Part shown: piece by piece, positions 1 to 11,378 of the stretch
How the letters are laid out: the number at the start of each line of letters is the position of its first letter
How positions within the stretch are numbered: the first letter of the stretch is position 1
DNA from: Paramacrobiotus metropolitanus
Lineage: Eukaryota; Tardigrada; Eutardigrada; Parachela; Macrobiotidae
Reading direction: 5' to 3'
Length of the DNA: 64,000 nucleotides
NCBI RefSeq assembly: GCF_019649055.1
Contig: NW_026570245.1
Coordinates: 744,001 to 808,000 of the forward strand
Translations under genes and position numbers: made by a program
Notes under the pieces: model-generated
Database searches by the model: none
What the model was told of the DNA's origin: nothing
What the model saw: the letters and a program-made list of their open reading frames with translations, nothing else

Positions 1-437
1 CAAGTGCGTTTTCGTCTTGTTCGCGAGATATTATTTGCGTCCCATAATCCTGCTTAAACAGTCCATCACCATGTATTAGGCCTATTGGCTATTCACGTCG
101 AACGCGATTACAATATATATTATATAATAGTATATATTATAATTGTACTTTTCACTTGCGAATGCCAGCGTGTTAGCGGCTGCTCTGTTCTTTCGGTCCG
201 GCAACTTGCCGGATGCGTAGAATTCTGATTTCAGTTGTTTACGTTCTGACTACCTTTGCATCTTTGCTCAGCTAAATTTATGTTTGTATTGTTTCCGAGG
301 GATTTTCACATCAAACATGACTTTTAATCGTTTTTACGTTATAATCCCAGAGACTTAACCGTATCCGATTCGTTTTGGTGTTCTCAAATTTCTTTTTGAT
401 CCTACTGTATCTAACGCCTCGGATTAACTGATTCGCA
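1..437. other. AT-rich leader upstream of the Gag-like frame
   Basis: No open frame or recognisable gene is seen. An alternating TA-rich run lies at about 109-142. The stretch could be the degraded 5' leader or long terminal repeat of the retroelement that follows, but I found no matching copy of it near 10.7-11.9 kb, so I do not call an LTR. Confidence 0.4.
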
Positions 438-447
438 ATGGGACGAG

Positions 448-1482
448 ATGGAAAGCAGTGGATATGCCGATCACCAAACCGAAGGCGAAACGCGGATGCC
501 TATCTCGCACGCCAACGTTATTACCATTTGTTCTTCCAATTTTACCTTCAGACATATTATCCAGCATCACATTTCTGTGTCCATGCCGAAAATATATTCC
601 GGGGCACTGAGCCGCTTTCTGCAGTTCCTACATTTCCCACGTTGTGTTGCGTAGCTCATTAATGAAGCTGAAGTGTTTAATTTATCGTCCGTTAATACGG
701 TGGATCCAACATACGCCGCAATCGCGGCTTTGAACCTAAACTCCCCACAACGTGGGTCCACACCGCCTAACGGTGATGGTGGTGGCTATGGTAAGGCCCC
801 GAACCAGGGTAACTTTGGCTATAGCCAGGGGAATAGCGGCGGAACACAAAGAGGCGGCTACTCTAGAGGCCAAAACGCCAGCTTCAGCGGAAGGCGAGGC
901 GGCAACAATAACGGCCCCAGACGCAACGCCTTGAGCCAAGGAGGCAGCGGAGGCCAAACTGGCCAACGCCAAGCACAAAACTCCGAAAAAGCTCGTAAGC
1001 CAGAGGACATGTACATCGACCGCATCGAGCGCATGCTCGAAAGGTGGGCCAGGGACAAAGCCATGACCTGTAACTTTTGTCTCTGGGGAAACCACAAGAC
1101 CAACGAATGCGGCTACGCCAACAGGAATCTCCAGGACAATCCTAACCGCAACTGGGTCCTGGATTGGCGCGAGCGGTACATGAAGGGATACCCGACAGGG
1201 GCACAAAATCCCAGCCGCTTTGGCCTGGTGCCACCCAAACAAGCCCGACCACAACGTGGTAGCGGGGGGAACGGCAACCGAAGGCAGTCCACCGGCTCAG
1301 GAAGTGGGTCCGGTGGCGGAAACCGTCAAGGCGGCACAGAACGATATGGCGGACCAGGCGGATTCCAAACACCCGCGACCGAATGGACCGCCTTACCGCC
1401 GCTGACCGACCAGCAGTTGCAGCCAACCAGCAATATTGGCGGCGGCTCTAACCGGGCCAGCCCAACTGCGAGAAACGCCTAA
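448..1482 (+). pseudogene. Gag-like protein with CCHC zinc knuckle, one internal TAG
   Basis: One frame runs from the ATG at 448 to TAA at 1480 and is broken only by a TAG at 652-654. The C-terminal half is rich in Gly, Gln, Arg and Asn. It contains a perfect nucleic-acid-binding zinc knuckle of the form C-x2-C-x4-H-x4-C (start C-N-F-C, coded at about 1069-1110), as in retroviral and Gypsy nucleocapsids. No capsid domain could be recognised in the N-terminal part, so it may be truncated or strongly diverged. It lies just upstream of the protease/RT frame, the usual Gag position. The TAG may be decay or a suppressible codon; the same pattern recurs in pol. Confidence 0.7.
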
Positions 1483-1675
1483 GGTCACGGAGTAACGGCA
1501 ACTCACCTGACCTATTACCGGAACCTAAACCGCCGGATATAACTAACCCTTCTGTTAAACTAACTCCAGCTGCTAGAAGGGCAGCGGATCCGGAACCGGC
1601 CGCCCAACCAGCCGCCGGCGGATTCAGGTTTAGCCCCAACCGGCGACTAAGCCACATGACGCTAAAAGTGTGGTA

Positions 1676-4600
1676 ATGCCAGGACGCGTAGAAGACGCGC
1701 CTGGACTGTATGGCCCTAGAAGTGAGGCCAAATCGACAGCCGTCCAACCGGCGGCCAAGTCGGTTTTCGGAGCCTGGGTTAACTCCAAGACCAACCAATC
1801 ACGTGGGAAAGCGAGACGTCGCACCGCGAACATGACGTATCCAAGATCAGCGTCAGAATCATCCTCCGACAGCGCACCGAAAGGATGGTCCGTAAGAAGT
1901 ACGGACAGCGAGGTGGCACCACTAGAAGAGTGGACAGCCGAACCTCTTGAGGCGTCATGTCCCGGGCCCTGCTGGCCCCAGACCGGTGGACGATCCCTCG
2001 GATCCGCACCAACAGTGCGGACCATTAACAGCTCCCGGACTTTCTCGAACCACAAGCAGATGTTCTCAACCTTAAGGGAAACAGGGACATTGCCACGGGA
2101 AGAGTCCGCCCAACAGAAACTCATAACACCTATGGACGCTTCTAATGACCCCGGACAAGTGTCGCTAATCCCCAGTATACCGGTGATGCGGGAAGTGACA
2201 GTTGGCCTGGATGAGAACCGGAAACCGAAGACTGCCAGAGCATGGACACACTCAGCCCAAATTGGACCAGTCCATACGCTCGCCATGCTGGACACGGGAG
2301 CAGAAACTTCCCTTATCACCCAGCAATTCTGCACGGCCAATGGCATCAAAACTGAGCCATTAGGACGGAACATCAAATTCCTTGGTGTTGGCGGCCAAAC
2401 CCCCTTTGTGGTCTCCCATTGCTGCACCGTACCGGTGACATTGCAGGGATATAAAAGCCACCACACGTTCTTCGTCCAACCGACGACAACGGACGTGCAA
2501 GTTTTACTTGGATGTGACTACCTGCACTCCAAGTTTACCTTCATATTGAAGCCAAACGAAGAAATTATTTGGGACGCGGTAAAGTCAATCCCGATACCAG
2601 AGGCACCGGGATCCGACAAGGAAGTGAGGATAAATCGGCTTCGCGAACTGACTGTTCAAGCTTCCACCTGTTCGGAATGCCTGGACACCATTGATAGCCT
2701 TGTCTGGGAACTGCGCGTCCATAATGCCATTGAGCGCTACATGAACCAATTTCGCTCTGGCATACTCAAATCAAATCACGGGATAGTAAACACTATCCCG
2801 AAACCAGAGGCACCGGGCCAACGGCCGGTGCCTGACAGGGAACTTAAGGAGAAACAGGTCCAGGGATATAAAACATGGTTCATCGGAGTGAGAAATTTCC
2901 TCCAGTACCGCGCTGACCGACTCCTTGCCCTAGAAGAGGGCTGGCTCGAAGAAAATGGCGTGCCGCTAACGTGGGCGCAGATTGGAGCAGAATATGGACC
3001 ATTTGCCCAAGAAAAGGACAAACTCCATGAAGAGGGATCGCTATGGGAGGACGAACGTCTAGCCCTATGGTGGGGATATAAAGAGTACCACATGGAAATG
3101 CCGAAAGCACTCCAACGAATGTGCTCGGACCTCTTCGATGACATTGTAAAACTTCACAAGAATTTGGCCCAACACCCTGGCGTAGCCGTCAGTATATGGC
3201 CAAAATACGACTTGTCCGCGACTAACGTCAGGACCATACCGGCAACATTACCAGAAGCAGCACCGCACATAGCGACAAAAGTGCGCTTCAGCGATGGCCC
3301 ACACCCAGAACAGGGAGGCCATAGGAGGAACACCAGCCAAACGCAGGACCCTTCAACGGAGGAAGTCCAACTGACTTGTCCTCTGTGTGAAGACGGCGTT
3401 GAAGCAGTAATACGGGCCATAGAGACCCGTGCTGCTCAGCGGTGGACAGGAGGCCGACCAGCCTCGCCACTAACCAACAGGGACCATCCAACCACTTCGG
3501 CTGAACCGGACGAACCTGAGAAGCAGGAAATCGAAACTGGAAGGCCAGGAAACCAGGAAGCGGATCCCACGACCGAACCGGCACCAACGGTGACCGGTGG
3601 CGCGCCAACCTCTAACGAGGACAAAGGCGAGCCAAAGCCAGAGCAGGACGACAAACCCGAGCCTACCGACTCGGACGTCCAAAGCTCAAGTGATTCACCG
3701 GACACTGATTCCGACAATCAATCATCGGAGGAGTCCAGTGACGACGAGGACGACCCGCCTATCCGCCAACTTTGGAGTTTCCCAGTGGTCCTCGCCTCGA
3801 AGAAAAACGGCGACGGAACCATGGGCACCCGGTTCTGCATAAACTACATTAGGCTGAACTAGGTGACCAAAAAGAACAATTATCCATTGCCCAATCCAGA
3901 CGAACTTCTGGACCAGTGTGCAGGCAACGCCTATTACGGCAAGGTAAATTGTCAGTCCGGATTCTGGCAGATCCCAATGGACCCAGCGTCCATGAACTAC
4001 ACTACCTTCGTTACACCAGAAGGGATGTACTGGTTCAAACGAATGCCGTTTGGCGTCTGCAACGGGCCAGCCACATTTCAGATGACAATGGACAAGATTA
4101 TGGCGCCAGCACGCAAGAAAGGCGGCGTCTTCGCATACATTGACGAAGTGATATTTTTCGGCAAAACCTTCGAAGAATTCAGGCAAGCGTTCAGAAATAC
4201 GCTCATCTTTTTGCGAGATGCCGGATTCACGATAAAACCGTCGAGGTGCGAATTCGGAATGGAAAAACTCCAATTCTTATATCACATCCTTAGCAAGGAC
4301 GGCGTCCATACTGATCCTGAAAAGATAGCGGCCATCGCCGAGAAACAGCCGCCCATGACCGAGCGTCAACTTCGCTCGTTCCTTGGACTCGCCAACCATT
4401 ATCGTCAGTTCATTCTGGGCTACGCCCAGAAAACTTCAAAGATGTACGAACTCCTGCGGTAGGAAAGTTTGGTCAAGAACGACTGGACTGACGCCCACAC
4501 CGCCGAGTTCAACGATATTAAGAAGGCCCTAACGGAAGGCCCAATTCTGGCCAAATTCGATGGGACCAAGTAGACCACCATCGAATGCGATGCAAGTGGC

Positions 4601-5119
4601 GCAGGCATCGGAGCCATACTCAGCCCAGACTAAAGGCCAATCGCTTACGCGAGTCGTGTCCTACTTGGAGCTGAGAAGAACTACCGCGTGACTGAATGGG
4701 AATGTTTAGCCGTAGTGTGGGCCGTCCAAAAGTTTAAGCACTACATCGACCATGGACCATTCACCGTAAGGACGGACCACAGAGCCCTGACTAACCTGCT
4801 CAGATGCGAGTCTAACCGGCCCGGCATCAACCCTCGGCTTACTCGATGGGCCCTCGCCTTACAGGGAAGGGATGTCACCATTGAGTACAAGCCCGGCACT
4901 TTCTGCGACAACGCCGACGCGCTGTCCAGATGGCCACTCGAACGGGACGACGACAAGGGCCCACATGAAGAGTTGGACCAAGTCACCAACTTCGAGAATT
5001 ACAAATACGAAATCCCAGCCCGCGTCATAAAGGTGCGGAGGCTGCAAGTAACTGATGAGGATCCCACAGACGACTGGGAAACGTCTTTCCTTCCTGATTG
5101 TAACGCAATCAGCGATTAG
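1676..5119 (+). pseudogene. Pol polyprotein: protease, reverse transcriptase, RNase H (stops at 3860, 4460, 4571, 4631, 5117)
   Basis: A single reading frame spans about 3.4 kb without any frameshift but with in-frame stops TAG 3860, TAG 4460, TAG 4571, TAA 4631 and TAG 5117. From the N-terminus: a retroviral aspartic protease with the active-site string L-D-T-G-A-E at about 2288-2305 and a second G-C-D-Y element near 2511; a long linker of about 400 residues that ends in an acidic Ser/Asp/Glu-rich tract (about 3590-3760); then the RT palm starting near 3775. The RT shows the M-P-F-G-V-C-N-G-P-A-T-F-Q block (about 4042-4080) and the catalytic box as Y-I-D-E (about 4135-4146) where the family has Y-[VI]-D-D. 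RNase H starts with E-C-D-A-S at about 4582 and continues past 4960. The catalytic Asp change plus the stops argue for a dead copy. Confidence 0.85.
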
Positions 5120-5187
5120 AATGAATTCAGCACGGCGGACATACGGGTCATCATGTACCGGCGCCCAAACCGGACGAACCGGACCCC

Positions 5188-6517
5188 GTGGTCCCGCCGT
5201 GTCCAGAAAAAGTTACGGACCGCACCGTGCAAGAACTGCGACGGATGCAACACCGCGATCCAACTTTGGCCAAGAAAATTCACGAGTTGGAACATCAGAC
5301 CGAAATGGATAAACGGTCCAAACTTCCTGAACATTACCAGATAAATAAAGGTATGCTCTACCGACTGACCGAAATTAATGCGAAGCTAGAAAGGAGGCTC
5401 ATCATCCCACTCTTCATGCGGAAAAATATTATCCAGTCCCTCCACGACGGAAAAACAGGGAATCACTTTGGATACCGCAAGACCATTAAAGCCGCCAAGC
5501 TCAGGTACTACTGGGACCGTATGAACAGCGACATACACGACTACATCAACCGATGTCAGACGTGCATCTTCAGCAAAGTACCGCGGCGAGCTACCTACGG
5601 AAAGCTGCAGCCGACCGACGCTGTTGCGCCTTGGTACCGCGTCTTCGCCGACTTCAAAGGACCATTACCGGTGACCGAAACGAAGAAATACCGGTATGTC
5701 GCCGTAGTGGTTGACCAAATGACGAAGTTTACCATAGCCCGGCCGACCAAAACAAATTCGGCCAAGGAGTTTGAAAAGCTCTCCGTCGAGGAAGTTGTCC
5801 TCAAATATGGAATGCCACATACAGTGCACTCCGAGCGGGGCACGCATTTTACGGCAAAATCCTCGCCAAAGTGGCGAAAATTTTTGGCATCGAGCAAACG
5901 TTCGGATCTGCCTATCACCCCGAGGGCCAAGGCCAAGTCAAACGCCAGATGCAAACGATCTGTGATGGAATTTGAAACGTTGGCGGCGCGATGAACATCG
6001 TTGGCACCGGGCCTTACCATACCTGATCTCCGGCATGAATCGTGCCGTTCACCCGACCACTGGATTCAAACCGCACCACATGTTATACGGACGGGAGATG
6101 ACCATACCGCAAGACGTCCTCGCTGGGACCAACGTCCTAGAAACATTCACGACTAACGAACGTTATGTCCAGAGGATGCAGCAGCGCCTGAACCGGCCGC
6201 ATGAAATTGCGAAAACGCGCATCGAAGAAGGCTTCCTACGGGATGCGGCCATCTATAACAAAAAGAAGGACCAGACCGAGTTCAAGAAGCGGGACTTGGT
6301 CACCCTGAAGAACACTGTGGATGACCCGACCAACCCAAACAAGTATGAGGGCATCTACATAATCCTCGGAATTCCTAAGCCAAACACTTACTGGATCCGA
6401 GAGCGGGACACCGGTGAAGAACTCACCGTATGTGTCGATCGCTTGAAGCCGTACCTAAACCCGGACGGCCCAAGTCGCCGAATCACCCGTTCAACAAAGA
6501 AGAGCGGCGACGCTTAA
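5188..6517 (+). pseudogene. Retroelement integrase, frameshifted
   Basis: The N-terminal H-H-C-C zinc domain is readable (His pair in the H-D-G-K/G-N-H-F segment, then C-Q-T-C at about 5554-5565). Next comes the catalytic core with its first Asp in V-F-A-D-F (about 5641-5655). At the second catalytic position the frame reads H-S-E-R-G-T-H-F (about 5821), with Glu where Asp is expected. A frameshift near 5860-5870 moves the rest of the core, including an E-G-Q-G-Q element for the third carboxylate, to another frame. A further shift leads to the C-terminal segment 5972-6517 (P-L-x-Y-G-R-E style region, ends in a basic tail). The entry into this gene from the RNase H frame also needs a shift near 5150-5190. 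Not functional as read. Confidence 0.8.
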
Positions 6518-6739
6518 CCTGAACCCACGGAGTCGGGAAGGTGCAACGACCCGAAAAAGACCGAGTCGGGACGGTGCAAATACAAAGACCAAACAGAGTT
6601 GGGACAAAGTGCAGGACTCCCACAAACCACAGAGCCATGAAGGCGCAAAGATGCGGCTTCTCCGGCAGCTTCTCCCCAGACCAAACTGGAGAAGCTGCTA
6701 AAGAAGCAAAAGCCCGGAAAGGGCCCTTCCAAGAAACTC

Positions 6740-7210
6740 GTGGAGGAGCAGCAAAAGACTCTGAAGATACCTGGCCTTAATGGGCCTGAACCAGAACCAG
6801 AAAACCCGGCCCCAAAGCGCGGCCGTGGCCGGCCTCGGAAGACCAAACCGGACTTCAAGACGCCAGCCTTGACTAAACTCCAAAACGAGCCATTAGCCGT
6901 CATTGATCCTGAGTCAGTACCTGCGGAACCTGAAAAAGCATTGGCCGCACCTGACAAGCTTAAACCCGACCCAAATCTACCAAGTCAGAACCTGCAAGAG
7001 AAGCCGAAAAGACCAAAGTCGCCTAAAACGCCGAAGGCAACCCTTACGGCTCAGCAGGTCCTCAACCGAGGATATCTGCGCGGCCTGATTAAACAAGCCC
7101 TCCAACGCGTGCTGCCTAAACCCCGACCGGGGCAAGCAACACGCGGAGCCCGAACCGGACTCTTGGTCCCAACACATTCCTCAGACCGTCGACCGGCGGA
7201 AGAACTGTGA
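6740..7210 (+). CDS. Pro/Lys/Glu-rich ORF downstream of integrase
   Basis: A 156-codon frame that opens with GTG, not ATG. It is rich in Pro, Lys, Glu and Ala, with a G-R-G-R-P-R-K motif (coded near 6820) that resembles an AT-hook. The style matches the tail of the retroelement. No domain recognised; it may be a remnant of a larger 3' protein that spans several frames in 6.5-8.8 kb (neighbouring frames 6541-6780 and 7324-7740 are of the same type and show no domain). Confidence 0.35.
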   Translation: MEEQQKTLKIPGLNGPEPEPENPAPKRGRGRPRKTKPDFKTPALTKLQNEPLAVIDPESVPAEPEKALAAPDKLKPDPNLPSQNLQEKPKRPKSPKTPKATLTAQQVLNRGYLRGLIKQALQRVLPKPRPGQATRGARTGLLVPTHSSDRRPAEEL

Positions 7211-7825
7211 GACCGTTATAGGCGCATTATGCAGGTCTCAACTGAAAGGCTTGCAGCAGGGCCAGCATTCAGTCGGCCAACCACTCCGTCTCAATCGGAA
7301 ACGGAGACCGACAGTGACATTGAATGGCTGGACCTGCCCGATCCTATTCCCGTACCGGGATTAACGGCACCGCCGGATCATATGGTCGCGCCAGAATGAC
7401 AAATCCATCCAAGACGAACCACACTGGCGCCACCACCAGAAATCGCGGAACGCCTGGAACAGATCATGCGAGCCACAACGGCTCAACCTATTACTACAAG
7501 AACAGGTGCCATGTCCACTATCATATCGCTTGCAGAATCCAGCGAATCGGGCCGCCGAACTCTCTACGACCAATGGCGAGTGGAGGAAGAAGCCCGGCGC
7601 CGAAGAAGGTTATGCGAAGTGGATACAGGTACATTCCAAATGACGACCCCAGTGGCGATACGGGTCAGAACCCTGATCAGAGACGCCAAGGACATCGATC
7701 GTCGCATGGCCAACTAGATAAGGGACCTCAGCCCATTTGACCCGGAAGCGGTCCGGCCGACCCAACAGCAGCAAAGTCTATCCCATCGGATAGCCCTGCT
7801 TAGGGAACTTACACCGAACAACACG

Positions 7826-8509
7826 ATGCCGACCGGCGATTCGTTAGTTGTCGTGGAGCATACTATAAGATGGCTCCGCACATTTGTTGAAGATTACTGG
7901 AAAGTCCAACGACCAGGCCCGGCAACAACGGAGCTCCCAGGTGACTTTGATCCAGTTAACGAATGGCGACCAGACACAGCGGCAGCGCCAACGGCGCCGA
8001 CCACTGAACAAGCATCAGTCGCCTCAACATCGGCGGACCCAACTTTGGTCCAAGCCCCAACAGTGGCCCCAGCACCAACCGTGCCTGGGCCAACATCAAG
8101 CCAGCCTGCGGACACTGCCGTACCCGCTACCGCGGACGACAGTATGGAAATCCCACCGCAGGAGGATGAAATGGACTTGAGTTTGCTCGACAAAACTTTC
8201 GAGCTCTCGCCGGAGAAGCCGACACCAGTCCAACTGACTGGTGCACCGATAAGTCCAATGGCAGTCGATGAGCCAACGGCTTCATCTGACACCACGCCCA
8301 CGCCAAACCGAATTGAAGGCGATACATCAGGCGGCACTTTAGTCGTCCGGCCAACGGCCAGGAAATCGACTGGAGGAAGGACCGCCACACCGGAGCGAAC
8401 GGCCACACCAGCCACAATTGGCGGCCCACAGTCGCCCAGGTTTAAAACGAAGAAACGGACCCCTCCAGAAGCAGAGGAAACGCCTTCGCAACGGTCACTC
8501 CGCACCTAA
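7826..8509 (+). CDS. Thr/Pro/Ala-rich low-complexity ORF
   Basis: Starts at ATG 7826; 227 residues dominated by Thr, Pro, Ala and Ser with repeated A-P-T-V-A and T-P-E-R-T-A-T-P type phrases, so probably disordered. Codon style is that of the upstream pol region. In an overlapping frame, 8418-8771 codes a basic, Lys/Gln/Arg-rich stretch (K-D-K-K-K-Q-E near 8550) followed by Pro/Glu-rich sequence, which looks like the continuation after a frameshift. Function unknown; no family recognised. Confidence 0.35.
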   Translation: MPTGDSLVVVEHTIRWLRTFVEDYWKVQRPGPATTELPGDFDPVNEWRPDTAAAPTAPTTEQASVASTSADPTLVQAPTVAPAPTVPGPTSSQPADTAVPATADDSMEIPPQEDEMDLSLLDKTFELSPEKPTPVQLTGAPISPMAVDEPTASSDTTPTPNRIEGDTSGGTLVVRPTARKSTGGRTATPERTATPATIGGPQSPRFKTKKRTPPEAEETPSQRSLRT

Positions 8510-8718
8510 CCCAGAGGCCGAACGGAACCGCCAAAAGAGACAAGCGGCCAAGGACAAAAAGAAACAAGAGGCCAAGATCGCCCAGCTGGAAAAGCGGCTG
8601 TCAGGCGACGAAGAAGTCCAGGTTTTATCGGACAGCCCGGACAAACCAGGGCCCTCACAACCCTTGGCTGAACCAAGACCACTACCACCCCTGCCATCTC
8701 CCTATCGGGAGGAGGACT

Positions 8719-9828
8719 TTGAACCGGTCCCAGAGGGAGACCCGCCCTCTGAGGAAGTCATGCTCCCATAACCTTGGGATGACGAAGCTGAATTTCCTGA
8801 CCCAGGACCAGAAGCCACATTTTGAAATCCTAGCGGGTTACGTCGATCAATGGGTAGCGACCGCTAGAATTATGAGAAGGGAATCGGGCCGAGACATTTA
8901 CCAGTGTCTCACCAGCTTTCTACGCGCCCGCATGGCATTCGGACAATAATTTAGAGGACTCCCGCTCACGGACCGCGTACTGACGGCACCCTATATGCGG
9001 CGGGTGGTCACTCTTATTCACGACTCAGGCCTACTGGTCCGCACACATCGCGATTGGACTGACATGGCAGAAATCCACGTGGCCCATCGGCCATCTGGAC
9101 TCTCGCGTAGCGGGGATAACTACTTTCAACAAATCTGCCGGACCATTGGGTACTTACATGACCCAAGAGGCTCCACCTTGATGGACATCTCCAGGACAAT
9201 CAACGCCCTTTACTACAAGGGAACGATGGATCCGTGGAAATTGAATGACCAACTAGTGAACGAATTACTAGCACAGGTTAGAGACGGCGTCCTGGAAACC
9301 ACCAATGCCTTTCGCGCTGAACCATTACGCTTCGCTGTCCCGGGATTCATCCCACAGAAGACGCAACGGTCTCTGTATGTGTCGCACGACGTTGGCACTA
9401 GATGGGATCCGAGCAGAAAGAAAGCGGTAGGAGCGAAGGCAAAAGACCTTAAAGGCGGGGCCAAAGAGGCATATAACATGACTCAACTGGCCAAACTGCC
9501 AGGCCCAAAGAATCTGCCGCAGGAAAAGCCTCCGAGACCATCAGTTACTCGAAGGGAGAACGCCGTGCGAAAGGAACAGCAGGAGGCGAACATGCGTGCG
9601 ACAGGCCAACGGCCCTCGCCGCGGGACACTGTGTCGCTGCCTAACGCAGCTGGCCAGTCCCGACCGCCTTCACCGGCCCCATCAGTTATTTCAACGAAGA
9701 GCCGAAAGACTACGGCCAAGAAAGGGCGCGGCAAGAAGTCGCCAACCCCGCCACCTGATGACTCAGATTCTGAGGACTCCAGACCAGAGGACTCAGAATC
9801 AGAAGAAGATGAAGAGGAGGACCAATAG
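8719..9828 (+). pseudogene. Unknown retroelement-associated protein, one internal TAA
   Basis: One frame 8719-9828 interrupted by a single TAA at 8947-8949. The first about 200 residues look globular and helical; the segment around 9160-9330 (L-M-D-I-S-R-T-I ... V-N-E-L-L-A-Q-V-R-D-G-V-L) has the spacing of a helix-turn-helix or winged-helix unit. The tail is Pro/Lys-rich and ends in a long acidic Ser/Asp/Glu run (about 9755-9825). It lies directly before the winged-helix-like ORF at 10009 and shares its style. I do not recognise a family; the fold call is a guess from helix spacing. Confidence 0.4.
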
Positions 9829-10008
9829 GACCAAGAAATGGCATCCCAGAAGTCTGACTCCGAGGACTGACGATGATGACCAAAGCCCTGGCAAACTGAC
9901 CATAAATGTCCCACCGGACTATAGCATGGAAATTCCTCCAGTGGCTATGTTTCGCCACCACCACCAAAGGTGGCCAGAAAATTGCCGGGCGGAGATCCAT
10001 CCAAGAAG

Positions 10009-10659
10009 ATGAAAATCTCCAGTATGGACAAAGGATGGGTATATGTAAAGGCAGCCATACAGGCGTTGTCCCAAACGGGTACAACTTACGCCACAAGGGA
10101 TCTAGCCTACCAGCTCACTGAGAAATGGGAAGGCCCGGGGCTGTCTAAATCCAAAGTGAGGCAGTATGTCCAGATGGCATTCAATGAGGGCGCCATCCTG
10201 CGGACTCACACGCCCAACGGCGATATCTTTTACACGTTCCCACCGGAAAGACGTGACGCGGCCCCTCAAGGATATTGGGAATGGAGCAACGCCATTCTCA
10301 CTGTGCTGACGACCACACAGCACCCTCTTGGCCTCACCCGTGGAGAAATTGCCAACCAACTGCTGGGCCATTACCAACTGTACTACATTGCGCATCACCC
10401 GCAGCTGATTGATGGAACGGAATACGCCTCGGGCAACGGCCGGAACATAGGCTTATTCCCCATCTTTGAAGACGTTAGACACGTCGTCAAGAAGATGCTG
10501 CGTGAACGTTGGCTCGAACAAACCGTTGATGAGCCAGAGACCCAGCAGCGCTACCGAAGGTTGAATGACCCACCAGACCATTACGGCCCTCGTCCTGCCG
10601 ACACCCCCACTTTGGCTTCCACCAAGAAGAAGCAGAAGCGGAAGTCCTACCACCAGTGA
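10009..10659 (+). CDS. Protein with two winged-helix-like segments
   Basis: The open frame begins with GTG at 9970; the first ATG is 10009, giving 216 residues. Two segments have the pattern of winged-helix DNA-binding domains. The first (about 10027-10235) shows A-I-Q-A-L, a T-R-D-L-A-Y-Q-L helix, a recognition-like S-K-S-K-V-R-Q-Y-V helix and a wing ending G-D-I-F-Y-T-F. The second starts near 10285 with A-I-L-T-V-L and T-R-G-E-I-A-N-Q-L-L. The last about 40 residues are basic. Such a gene after integrase is unusual for a Gypsy element. No frame break is seen within it, unlike pol. Confidence 0.5.
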   Translation: MKISSMDKGWVYVKAAIQALSQTGTTYATRDLAYQLTEKWEGPGLSKSKVRQYVQMAFNEGAILRTHTPNGDIFYTFPPERRDAAPQGYWEWSNAILTVLTTTQHPLGLTRGEIANQLLGHYQLYYIAHHPQLIDGTEYASGNGRNIGLFPIFEDVRHVVKKMLRERWLEQTVDEPETQQRYRRLNDPPDHYGPRPADTPTLASTKKKQKRKSYHQ

Positions 10660-10808
10660 CCCGGCATAGAACTTGCATAGGGCATAGGGGGGAACGGGTT
10701 GTAAAATTCATAGGGACGTAAATTTATAGGGCGTAATTATCATAGGGACCAGTCCTAGAAGTAGACCTCCCCAGTTTTCTGTATGTTTAATTTCCGTTAC
10801 AACAGAGA
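10660..10808. other. Short A+T-rich spacer with repeated ATAGGG
   Basis: Non-coding gap in which CATAGGG/ATAGGG occurs about six times in 80 bases (10675-10755). No function is assigned. Confidence 0.4.
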
Positions 10809-11378
10809 ATGGGATTCACCCCGCAGCAGAAGTATGAATCGGGATGCGCGGACTGCAAACGGAACAGTTTGGACTTGTCCGGCCGGAGGGAAAACTCTCG
10901 ACGAGAGTACCTACCCTGCGCGTACCACTTGCGACCCGGTTTTCGCGACGAAAGCGAACGAGCCTATTGCTTCTAACTAGAAGTGGTGAGAGGCAACTTC
11001 GACGCGTACTGCCACATGACCAGCCGAGATGGACGCCATTTGATCCCCCTACTGAGGGATCATGAACAGATAGAGATCCACGATCTCTATATGCAACGCA
11101 GCGGCGACAGACTCCCCGGCTGGAGCAGCATGGAAACACAACCGCCAACTCTTACCCAATCGGCATTAGAGAAGAAGGCAGAGCGCGATTATGAACGGAA
11201 CAGCCGGCCTCGTAGCACGGGTGCCGACCGTTTATCAGGGCGGCCGTCCCGAAAATACATGACCAGTCACATCAGCAACAGCCATCGCCAGGCCCTCAGC
11301 CCGACGGGCGTGGGGCGTCAACTTCGGCGACATATGACCAGTTTATGGCTGCCATCGACAACCAGATGGTGGACCTAG
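10809..11378 (+). pseudogene. Cys/His-containing ORF with one internal TAA
   Basis: From ATG 10809 a frame runs to 11378 with one TAA at 10974-10976. The first 55 residues hold C-A-D-C, C-A-Y-H and a final Cys-Phe, a spacing compatible with a zinc-binding ribbon; beyond the stop the same frame continues with Y-C-H-M and a charged region. Another frame (11345-11764) overlaps its end and codes a Gln/Arg/Pro-rich protein of the same GC-rich style. Function unknown; likely part of the decayed retroelement tail. Confidence 0.35.

Noticed and set aside
736-1254. 172-codon minus-strand ORF opposite the Gag frame
   Set aside because: Antisense shadow of the GC-rich Gag coding strand; no domain, and the zinc knuckle lies on the plus strand.
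1630-2466. 278-codon minus-strand ORF opposite pol
   Set aside because: Shadow of the protease-bearing frame on plus, which has clear motifs.
448-5119. An alternative genetic code (TAG as Gln) for the organism
   Set aside because: Other genes in the window (TBP-like, IAP, spliced gene) use no in-frame TAG and end normally; the stops are limited to decaying elements. Kept only as a possible suppression or C-to-T finding.
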